A stretch of 64,000 nucleotides of DNA, from the NCBI GenBank assembly GCA_014526335.1, contig JACTAT010000052.1, positions 2,416,490 to 2,480,489 on the forward strand. Reading direction: 5' to 3'. Positions 36,395-46,200 of the stretch are shown here, in pieces (position 1 is the first letter of the stretch; each line of letters begins with the position of its first letter). This DNA comes from Chrysaora quinquecirrha. Taxonomy: Eukaryota > Cnidaria > Scyphozoa > Semaeostomeae > Pelagiidae. Under the pieces are notes generated by a model. The model did not search any database. It had not been told where the DNA came from and saw nothing but the letters and a program-made list of their open reading frames with translations. Made by a program: the position numbers and the translations under genes.

Positions 36395-36715
36395 CCAGAG
36401 ATAGACTGAAACAAAATGGTCTGCACCATGAGGAAACGCTGTCGCAGAACATTAATTTGGTCGAACTTTCCACGAGATGTTTCGACTTTTCGTAAATAAT
36501 GTCTGAGCGTATAGCGGTTTTTTGTATTGGCGATACCACACATTGCATTGTTTTTGCACGTTTTCCTGGAAATTTTCTAGGACTCACTATCCTACCGCGC
36601 AAGCTGATTATCGTAGAACTTCTGTCGCAACATTTTTCTAGCAATCTCAGAATTTCTCAGGACAGAGCATTTTGAGGAAATCGCACTTGTATAGCTGCGA
36701 CTATACAACCGATCT
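36395..36715 (+). repeat. Dispersed repeat, family O, copy 1
   Basis: Blocks CTGTCGCAGAACATTA, CACATTGCATTGTTTTTGCA, TTTTCCTGGAAATTTTCTAG and TCTCAGGACAGAGCATTTTG occur in the same order at 59998-60348. No coding region seen. Confidence 0.65.
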
Positions 36716-36937
36716 CCCAAACCGTTCAAATACTTTCACCAAACAGCAGTTGGTTTGTTGTTTTTCAGTCTTGAAATAAAATAATGATTTCAGACTTGAA
36801 GTGAAATGATGAGAGCGTTAGAACAAGACGCTTCATCTTTCTTTGGGATCCACTCTTGTAATCGTTTTTATATGTACTGTACAAATAGAGCAATGTGAAA
36901 CAAATGTAGATGGAAATATGTTGAAAGTTTTGAATCC

Positions 36938-36943
36938 AATAAA
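36938..36943 (+). promoter_or_regulatory. Candidate poly(A) signal of the kinesin
   Basis: AATAAA, directly followed by another AATAA-type word, about 1.5 kb past the kinesin stop; an earlier AATAAA is at 36775-36780. Either would include the family-D element in the 3' UTR. Confidence 0.4.
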
Positions 36944-37216
36944 ATAAATAGTTTTTTTTTAATTTCAGTTTGAATCTAATAAATTGATCTTTTTAATGTT
37001 TTCATGTTTAATGTTTTAAATTGTTTTACCTAATTGTACATGTCGTGGTCCTTAATGTAAATGTTAAATGTTAACAATTTTACGAAAAGCGTGTTTTCGT
37101 GAATTCTTTGTTGTCTTTTTGCCTTCGTTCTCTTTTTTCTCCACATGTACCATAGTACTATTGTGATGTTCATTCATTAAATGTCTGAATATATTACATT
37201 TTTCATTTCTATAAAT

Positions 37217-37558
37217 ACACGTATTTTTTATAAGAAACTAAAACATTGTTCCAGTACTGAAAGTTTCTTAAGAGTTTCTTGAATATCAGTAATGGCAACA
37301 TAGTTATTCTATCTGGATGATGTTTCAAACCCATTTATCGATCGTATTTGAATGCTTATGGGTTTCCAGTTTATCTGCTTGTTACAGTAATGCTTTATTG
37401 CAGACGAAACACGGAAAATAAAAAAAAATTGTCGCTGTTTGAGGTGAAAAGTTTCCTACATAGGTATGTATTTTCCAGTACTGGAGTTTTTGTTAAATTT
37501 TTGTCCATTCGAGAGTCTGGGTTACTTATAAAGAGTTTCTTATAAAAAAATGCGTGTC
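37217..37558. mobile_element. Inverted-repeat element (TACACGTATTTTTTATAAG)
   Basis: Left ACACGTATTTTTTATAAGAA, right TTTCTTATAAAAAAATGCGTG. The TTTTTTATAAG end type recurs at 58233-58640, 61338-61702 and 39809-39954, suggesting a superfamily of elements with related ends. Confidence 0.6.
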
Positions 37559-38572
37559 ATCGCAGTTTATCTGAGCAATGTCGTACGTGAATCGACTGCA
37601 TTCTAGTGCGTAATAATTAGGTTCTAAGAACTAAGGTTCGTATGACTTTTTGAGTTTGGGCAGACACCTCCCCGGTTTATGATCATCAACGATGTTAATA
37701 TAAAGGCTTAAACTAAGATTTCTGCTGACTAACGCGCTTGTCTATTGCGCCTGCTCAATTTTCAGTCACCATACAACAGCCAATCGTAAAGTGAGGTCTG
37801 AAGTTAAGGCTGATCTCCACAAGACGATTTTCACAACGATCTTCATAAAATTTCGCTGCGAAAAAGTTCTTTGAATCTCCACTTTATACTTTAGTACCAC
37901 GAATTAATAAGACAATAGAATCGTGAAAATGCAGCTTGAAGTTGAATACAACTGGGAATTAGAAATGCAGAATTCTGTGATAGGTGGCATTGGTCGGACT
38001 GCTCGTCTGAATCATCTGATCTTCAAGCAATTTCTTTCAAAGCGGCTATCAAAAATTTTCAATTGCGTATTTGTCGTCGCGAATTTTATTGAGGATCGTC
38101 CTGAAAATCGTGTAGAACGTCCTGAAAACAGAGAATATGAACCCCTCGAGGAAAGCCGCCGTGGCAGCACCCTGTCGATTCTTGAAAACTGGAGACTGCT
38201 TTCTTCTCTAGGGTGCGAGTGCTCGAGCTATATATAAATCGCAGTCACAGATGATTGATACAAATGCAGCGCTCAATTCACGTTTTTCCAAGGCATGAGG
38301 TTTAGAGCTTATTATTCACTAATACTTTGAAAGTTTGATGACAATATCTGAAATGGTTGCAAACAAATTCACCCTAAATTCACATACAACTGTTTTCGGA
38401 GAGTTGAATATTTCCACAATCTTGCTCTGGTCACGTTTCTAGGTTCCACGCCCTCTTGGGATTAGAAGTTATAAATGGGGCCTGTAGAAAATTTCAATAT
38501 TTTTGTCATTCGTTTAGTATGTGTCCAAGGAGCTGTTTGGAGCTAATAGGCAAGGCCTAGGCAGCCTTGACT

Positions 38573-39564
38573 ATGCAACAAATAAGAGAAGAGGAAGAGC
38601 AAAAGATATTTTGGACTTCGTGTTCAGAACTATTGGCTTCAAGTGACGAAGAATCAGCAACACGAAAATTGTGGGAAAATGACAGAAGGCCTAACGCTAG
38701 CATCAATTTTCGGCATCAGCATCAACATCAAAGCCATGATGCGGCCAAAACGGATTCCGGTACGTAAATGACGAGGAAGAGGCCCGGGGGGTACTTGACC
38801 CTGAAATGTACAGGGTTGTGCCCCCGAGTTTTTACTAACCAACCCACCTTTAAGGTATTGTTTTACACATTCAGCCACCCAGTTTTATGATTTTTGTATG
38901 AATTTGTGTACCAAATGTTAAGGAAATTTGATTATATACCCACTTTTAAGGTATTTTAGGCATAAATCGGACCCAGTTGTAAGGAATTTTCGAAGAAAAA
39001 CCCACCCATGAGAGGGCACATACCTGTCAGCCTACATTAGGGAGTACTCCCACCGGGGTAGAGGAGGCTTCAAAACCAGCAGACAACTAGTCTAACAAAG
39101 TCTAGAAATGAAAGGAAGGTAGGGGTTTAGATGGTGTCTATTAGCTTTAAGGCCTGGCTAAACAAGAAGACATGTCGCGCGTGATATTGTCGCTCGTGAC
39201 ATGTCCCCTCGATGTCTCCCAGTTTAGCCACCTCGGAATCTTTGAAGCGCGCGACAAAATTTGTAGCGAAAGACACGCAAATGTTTTTGAGAGACAACAG
39301 AAATATTTCTTGCCTCCGTGACTCGGGGGACATGTTGCTGGCCTGCAACTCGCATGTTTAGCAACCCTGGGAGACACGCCGAATACAATGTCGTTTCCTA
39401 GTTTAGCCATCCATAGCTTTAGTTTCTCATTCTAACCTTTAATAAATGGTCTTCATGTTTATTTCGTTACTTGTTTATTCGACTCAATTCAACAATTGAT
39501 TTCTATCTTCCTTTAGCTTTACAGAAATATGGCTGAACACGAAGACAACTTGACCCGACTCTGA
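38573..39564 (+). CDS. Weak candidate: small two-exon protein
   Basis: An ATG at 38573 opens a 63-residue acidic, then His/Gln-rich frame (MQQIREEEEQKIFWTSC, later FRHQHQHQSHDAAKTDS) that meets a GTACGT donor at 38760. An acceptor TTTAGCTTTACAG before 39525 could join nine more residues to a stop. A second reading frame of the same stretch (about 38519-38645: KELFGANRQGLGSLDYATNK, then DILDFVFRTIGFK) is also open and preceded by a TTTAG acceptor. Neither is recognised, so the coding status and frame are unsure. Confidence 0.2.
38780..39057. mobile_element. Inverted-repeat element with GGGGGGTACT end
   Basis: Left GGCCCGGGGGGTACTTGACC, right AGGGAGTACTCCCACCGGGG; the inner CCCACCTTTAAGGTATTGT and CCCACTTTTAAGGTATTTT words are duplicated. 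It begins about 20 bp after the donor of the weak gene candidate. Confidence 0.6.
39143..39420. mobile_element. Inverted-repeat element, family C, copy 2
   Basis: Left TTAAGGCCTGGCTAAACAAG, right GTTTAGCCATCCATAGCTTT; shares GTGACATGTCCCCTCGATGT and CCCTGGGAGACACGCCGAAT with 23044-23319. Confidence 0.7.
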
Positions 39565-39808
39565 CATAAAGCTATATCATGAGCGAAAATCAACCAGATG
39601 TACATTCGCAATGCCTTTGGAATCATGCCTTTCAATCCTTCAAGCCATGCAAGTTGAAATTATTTCCCGATAGTAACCACAAAGCTCAGTTCTCGTTTGA
39701 AGATAAGTCATTATATTTTCTAAGTTTTTTCTCCTTTTCTAAGTCGCAAATTTTTCTGATTTTCAATTTTCTGGTTGGAAGAATCTGCATCTGGTTGGTA
39801 TAATTCCG

Positions 39809-39954
39809 CCTACACACTTTTTTTTATAAGAATATCCTAATTTTTGCCGAGGCTCGAACTTTTCCATTGTTATTCTTAAATTTCCATTGTTCTTTGACAA
39901 TTTTGAGCCTGAATATTCTTATAGACTGTATTCTTATAAAAAAAAGTGTGTAAG
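39809..39954. mobile_element. 146-bp hairpin element
   Basis: Left ACACACTTTTTTTTATAAGA, right TCTTATAAAAAAAAGTGTGT. The stem continues through GAGGCTC/GAGCCTG and AATTTCCATTG/CAATGG-type blocks. Near-perfect foldback. Confidence 0.8.
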
Positions 39955-40646
39955 TCGATTCTTTTGGTCTCTTTCTGAAGTTTGTTTGTACTGTTTCAAA
40001 GTGTTGAAAGATCAATAGTAAGGAGAAGGAAGGATATTGCTCTGTCTACAACAGAGCCCGCTTATTGACTTTTTAATGTACGCAGATTCCCATGCACCAG
40101 TGACATGAAAACACCTTAAATTAAATTCTAACTCGAACAAGCTTATTTCTATTTATCGATCAAAATATAAAATCGATTTTCAAGCAAGGCAGTAAATAGA
40201 AAATAACGAACCTTTTCTTTAACATTTGTTAATAAATAGCTATATTATCAAATTCATTATAACATTTATGAACATTTATTTTTACATAAAACATACTTAA
40301 TAAATATAATACTTTTTTAGAACACCTGATAATCCTGAAAAACATTTCTCAAGAAGCGTTATTTAACTATTTACAATCCAATGCAATTGCTTCTTCAAGT
40401 GAAAGCAAATACCGCTTTAAACGCTATTCAAGTTTAAGAATATATACACTATAATAATCTAATTATACAGATAATGTTAAATAATTTGGGATTTCTATGA
40501 TTAGGTTATGTATAACTTCACACTGCGCAGTAGCGAACTATATGGACTAATATAGCGAAAAGTTTCAGATAAAATAAAATAACAGTATGCAAAACATTAG
40601 AACGGCTCTTAAAACGGAGCAAAAGTACACTTGTAGTTAAGATGAA

Positions 40647-43139
40647 TTAAACGTTTTGTCCTCTTAGAGCATCTATCAGCTCTCTACATCTCTCCAGTTT
40701 TTCTCTGAAATAATTTCTGACATGACCGAAAATCCTAGCGGGGCGATTTTGCAGCGCCTTCTTTCTCCGACGATGTCCGCAACAGAGATAATACGAAAAA
40801 CGTCTACGCGATGCGGTTATATGTGACTTTGGCGAGTAGATAATGACGGTGTCATTCTCTTCATCCAGAGTGGACAGGATAGTAAGGTGCGAATTACCGC
40901 CGACGGAACTCGGAGCTTGCGGAGCCGTACTGCTACTGAAATCTGTCGGGAAATCAACTTCATCAATCTCCGGTATAACCGAATCACTCATATCTCCGAC
41001 AGAGAAATCTGAATATCTGATATCGAAATCCACTTCGCTTGTGTTCACAGAATTTAACATGTCTGGTATACTGCATATATCCACCTCTCTATTCTCACCG
41101 TCTTCAACAGTCTCCTCTTCAGTCTGCTGGCTTTGGTGCATACTTTCTTTCATTGAATTGATGCTCCGCAGTTTCAAATGCTCAAATTTATCCGCAGGGC
41201 CAGTTGCTTCTTGGAAAATCTCATGGCTTTCTCTCAGTGTTCTCTGTAAATGAATGAGACTTTTCAAACGGAGGTCAGCCTCGCTATAGTTCGGACTGTC
41301 TGTGTTGTCAGTATTCCGCGTCTTGGGTTTAACAGGTGAGTCATTTGGGCTGTAGGCAGTTTGCGAATACACACTTGATAATGCGGAATTGGTTCTTCTT
41401 GGAACTTCCATTATGTCATTCGTACTCGTTAGGTCACCACCATGGAAACTCAGAAACCTAGAAGATGATATATCAATAAACTAGTACATATTGTTTATTA
41501 AATACAGAACTAGTACACACAAGACAACAACGCAGTATAAGCATAGCAAGGACTAGCATGGCATTGAACAGAAAATAAATGTAAATTAAAGGAAAATTTA
41601 GATTTAGACGATGAAATATGTGAATATGTATGGTGCTGTAGATAGCTCAACATAGCCGAAACACAAAAAGTCAAACGGGAGGGGAGCCTTAGGCTGTATG
41701 TACTCGGCGACTTCATTGAGCTCTGTAGCTCAGTGTCAACGTCGTTGGCTTTCATATCATGCAGTCCAGGTTCGAATCCTATCTATTGTGGGATGCCACT
41801 TATGAAAAAACTTAGATAATATGCTTTATTATACTTTGATACAGTAAAATGAAGTGCAGTGCATGAAAGGACAAAATGTGATGCAAAATCTGAATTTTAA
41901 TGTTCTATAGTATAAATAGTATAGCATCCTATAGTATAGCATGATAGTTAGTCAGACATATTAAAAATGTGTTACAGTGTATATGAAAACTCTGTCCCTA
42001 AAAGTATAATAATAATAATGTTGATTAGTTTCTGCGAATACAGACCTGAGGGTTTCAGATCGGTTCCACATGGAAGCAAGCTGGACGGGGGTAACTCCAT
42101 CAATCGTTTTCTTATTTGGATCTGCACCATGATCTATCAGCAACTTCGTGAAAAAATATCCCATTGGCAATTGAAGGCCAGCAGCGAGATGGATTGCGGC
42201 AATTCCGTCAACCAGTTCATTTGGATCGGAGCCTCGTTTCAAAAGGCTAACAGCTCGCCTAAGGTGAAGAAAGACAAAATTCTTTTATTAGAAAGCATAA
42301 AACCAATACATGCAGAGGAATAGCAAGGTTATAAGATTATATAAGGTTTGAAGAAAAGTGCGGAAAACATGTTGCCTGATGCTTTTAAAAGGTATCAAAT
42401 GTAGAAAATGTATAAAACATGAATACAAGAAGAAAAGCGCAACACGGCAGACCAGGAAGACAAGAAACGTAGTCAAAGCCTGGGAGTGCATGACTTATGG
42501 ATGTACGAAGATGTGCTGCAAATATTTTATAAACCCATTAACTTATAATGTAGATACACTCCCTACACTATGGGTATTTATAAGCCGAACATGACATTAA
42601 CCACTTTTACTTTTACCCGATTTCCAAACCTCTTATGTAGGATTTTGGTTCAAATCATACTCGTGTCTAGAGAATTTCAGTACGAAGAACTCATGCTATA
42701 GGCGGCACATAGCCCTGCCCAGCTTACACCAAGTACCTTAACTCCGAAGTCAAATTTAGATATGAAATTTGCATTGCTGTTTCAATTTCAGAAAGAACTC
42801 GACCTTATAGTTTTATATTTATTCTACGAAATAATGCAACCATTCGAGACGGTGCCGTTAGGCATCCGTCTGTCTAAAGGCACTGTGGCATCAGTGTAGT
42901 CTTGTTTGGAGTCACAGTCATGGTAAAAAGATTTCGTTAGTTTATCTTTTTGAGATCCAAGCGAATGAAGATTGAGTCTTGATCCTAATGCTGAAAACTA
43001 TTGACTTGCAAAGCGTGCTTAGAAGTGCCATGGAATATAAAGAGAATTACCTGAGATCTTGCTTGAGAATGGCTCGATGCAGCTGAACAGTTGTGTTTGT
43101 GGTTGCAGAAACACTCCTACAAGGCGAAGGATGCGGCAT
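40647..43139 (-). CDS. Ankyrin-repeat protein, similar to the ANKLE1 N-terminus
   Basis: Three exons, 43139-43051, 42258-42046 and 41457-40647, sum to 1113 nt = 370 aa plus stop with matching phases and GT-AG sites. The N-terminus reads LHRAILKQDLRRAVSLLKRG, then SDPNELVDGIAAIHLAAG and LLIDHGADPNKKTIDGVTPV: two clear ankyrin repeats (about residues 18-95). Their order and spacing recall the first repeats of ANKLE1 (LLRxGADPN, DGxAAxHLAAG). The remainder is low-complexity and acidic (EETVEDGENREVD), followed by a basic Cys/Arg patch (SRRRFSYYLCCGHRRRKK) and a C-terminal helix. No LEM or GIY-YIG domain follows, so it is either a shortened ANKLE1 relative or another ankyrin protein. The start is the first in-frame ATG; an acceptor-like TAG lies 22 bases inside, so an upstream-spliced start is possible. 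A poly(A) signal candidate is at 40275-40280. Confidence 0.75.
41717..41797 (+). mobile_element. tRNA-like pseudogene or SINE head
   Basis: CTGTAGCTCAGTGTCAACG resembles a D-arm and CCAGGTTCGAATCCTAT a T-arm with a perfect B-box. The acceptor and anticodon stems do not pair well, so a working tRNA is unlikely. In an intron of the ankyrin gene, opposite strand. Confidence 0.45.
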
Positions 43140-43234
43140 TGGAAAAAAGCAAAGTCTGCTTGCAATTTCAAGCAATGCAACCAAGGAAAAAATGCAAAAT
43201 ATTCGAAAAATTATAAGCCAAAGAGCTTGGTAAA

Positions 43235-43240
43235 TTTATT
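43235..43240 (-). promoter_or_regulatory. Poly(A) signal of the unknown multi-exon gene
   Basis: AATAAA on the minus strand 31 bases past the stop at 43271, and about 95 bases before the ankyrin ATG at 43139. It supports separate transcripts, or polycistronic processing, rather than one fused frame. Confidence 0.55.
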
Positions 43241-43270
43241 AAACAGTTAAGAAAATTTTGAAAAAAAGAC

Positions 43271-46200
43271 CTACACTTTTAATTTGTTAAGCTGATCTTC
43301 ATCCAACTTCAGATTTTCTATAGATGTACTGGCACTTCCACGGATCTTGAATAAGAAAGGAAATGCAATGTGAAAAAGTCACAATATCATTTATTATAGA
43401 AGGACGAACTAAAGGCGAGCAAGAACACTTTAATTGGTACATTTTGGACACTTTGGGCTGGCTTGCAATCTTAGGCGCAAATCATCAAACATTCTCTGTC
43501 AAACATTTGATATTGCCCTACGGTCAGGGCAGTTACTCTGTTATGCAATCTGATCGGATGAGAACTTTCGAAGGCAACGTAAATAGGGCACTATTATCCA
43601 AAAATGCTCACTTATTACGTCACACGTTCTAAATTTTTAGATTTAGAACGCAGCACAAATTGGCTTCCTTGTGATGGCTTCAAACACGTTACGAGTTTGT
43701 TAGCAAATAGGGGTCTTGACCATGATGCCCTGTCCATAGGGTAATAAATCATATAATAACTGTTTCTTTCGGGCAATACCGAAATTATTAACACTCAGCC
43801 TCTATACAACTGACGGCTTCGGGTTAATATTTTATAGGCTTAGTCAAAAGGCATACCTGTTCGGCACATTTTTGAAGGCATTGGCATCTTGGACAATTGC
43901 ATACTGAGGCAGTATCTTCATCTCTCGTTGTCTTCTGACTCCTTCCATCTACAAGAATCAGCAACGATAATCACTATGATGATGATGCTGATGATCACGA
44001 TTATGATTATGATGCTTATTGCGCTGATGATGACGATGTTTATAGTGAGGATGGAAATGTTTCTGATGATGATGATGACGGTGATAATGATCATAATAAT
44101 CATGATGTTGATTGTGAATAATGATTATGATGACATTGGAAATAGCGGTAACGGTGATGTTGGTGATGAAGATGCTTTTGACGATGATCATGATAGTTAT
44201 AATAGTGATGATGGTAATGTTTGCGATGATGTCGATGATGAAGTTGATGATGATCATCATAATTATCATGATCAACGTCACCACAATCACCATTATAACA
44301 CCATCATAATAACTATTCATTACCATATCTATGATCATGACATTACCACCATAATAAATTCGCCTTATTATCGCATCTAACTTTTCTTCCATGCGGTTTC
44401 TTCATTGAACTGAACATACACATTTAAGTTACCTGAGAAACATGTAGCCGCTGAGTTTTGCCTGGAAATTTCTTTTGTCTTTGCTGAGCTATTTATCTAG
44501 TGGGAAGATGAAGGAGTGATTGAGTAAATCAAAACATCAGATAACAAATGAATCATTAAAACGATAATTTCACTGATTAGGCTTCTTACTTCTTTTTGTT
44601 CATCTTTATGGAATGACGTTGACAAGGACTGAACTCGCTTTTTTCGGTGTGGTTTATTGACGTTATGATGGAGAGTTTTCTTCTTCCTTCCCCTGTCTGA
44701 AAAGAATTAAATCAAAACGCTTGTTAGCTAACTAGGAAGAAGAGAGGGATCGAGCAAATGACTTTGGTTGTATGAACACTAAGGCTGTACCAACTAAGCT
44801 ACCCAGACAGGGCTCTCCATGAAGCAGCATATGAACAAATCATTGTAGAGGATAGCCTTGCTTAAAGACAATACTCTTAGGTGCCTAATTGCCGTCCCCC
44901 CCCGCTAATTAATTTTTGAAAGTTTTGCCAACCCCCCCGTTCTTATTAGGACCCCCCCCCCCGCTTATTAAATTTTTCAACTTCGCGTAAGTGACGCGTA
45001 TTGAAAATTCATATCAGAGTATTCAAAATCACAAAATCAATAGATACCAGTCTTGCATAGACAAAATAAGATAAAAATTGAGTCTGGGGAAGGAGAACAA
45101 CTTTGAACAAAAATCGAACCCCCGCTAATTGGGGCCCCCCGGCAATTAATTTTCAACAAAAATCCAACCCCCCCGCTAATTGGGACCCCCCCCGGCAATT
45201 AGGCACCTAAGAGTAGCTCCACTCTATCCACGAACTTAGATTTCTTGAAAAGCCGGCAGCCATGCGATTTGTTTGTTGGGCACTGGATTACATAGCCAAA
45301 GGTAGGTTTCAGGTTCAAAAGCTGTCTTGCTCGTATCACTTTTGATAAAAATCATGTATATTCCTTATACTTTTTGTTTTAAAAATGGTGATATAACACT
45401 GACACTTACATGGAACAACTTCAGATATTGCATAAAATTGCATTAGGCCCATCTATTACACGCTTGCGCATTTGCTGCTGAGAAACAAAGACTTGACCAA
45501 GCTTTTGAACGGGCTAGAAGGAACCTCGATCGAAGAAACCGAGAACACGACCATTAATCAAGGTCGAAGAAGAGGATCAGGGACTTAAAACTATTTGAAG
45601 ATGAAGCCACTAAGACGGTGGATAATGCAAGGCGGGCAAGGGCTAGTCTATATTAGTAATTTGGTTAGACAAACAACAGTCATCACTCCTCTTTCAAAAG
45701 AATTTTAGTCATTAAGTATTAACGATTTGAGAACACAGCAATGTGTTCTCGCATTTAGAATTTCTAGGGGAATTCGCTATACGGTGGCTATATCTCTTTT
45801 ACTTATCCTACCATCAAAATTTAAATATATGTAGCTACATATACGTACCAATTGTCACCTGGGCTTTACTGTATACAAGAATCTCTGTGTCATCATTGGG
45901 AAGATTTTGATCCTGAGAGTAAAAGGAGATTGGCATGCATAATAAAATGTAAAAAAATATAAAAACAGAAAACCTGTGGATGTGAGAACGTTGATACAAC
46001 CAAAGTTTTTAAGCTTTCTACTCGGCTACCTTGTATTTTTGCAGTTAAATGCTGAAGGATAAAAGTTACGTTTCTACTTGGAACGACTTTCTAATTATCA
46101 GAAAGCGCTTATGAATGGTGGAAAAATACTTTAAAAGGCATTTTAGCCTAACACCTCTCAGAGTATAACTTCAAAAACACGCTGAAACGATTCTATCCGC

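Larger units (their letters stand above)
35419..40646. other. Intergenic region between the kinesin and the ankyrin gene
   Basis: Contains the kinesin 3' UTR (poly(A) signals at 36775-36780 and 36938-36943), family-D (35894-36370) and family-O (36395-36715) repeats, hairpins at 37217-37558 and 39809-39954, a family-C repeat (39143-39420), and one weak gene candidate (38573-39564). The stretch 39960-40640 is AT-rich with nothing recognisable except the 3' end of the ankyrin gene. Confidence 0.6.

Noticed and set aside
37923..38237. 104-codon + frame
   Set aside because: No recognisable motif, no splice context, and adjacent to repeat-like sequence; coding support is too weak.
40843..41253. 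136-codon + frame
   Set aside because: Antisense shadow of the last ankyrin-gene exon.
43889..44392. Long open frames on both strands (163 and 144 codons)
   Set aside because: They are produced by the GAT/ATC triplet repeat and lie in an intron of the reconstructed gene.
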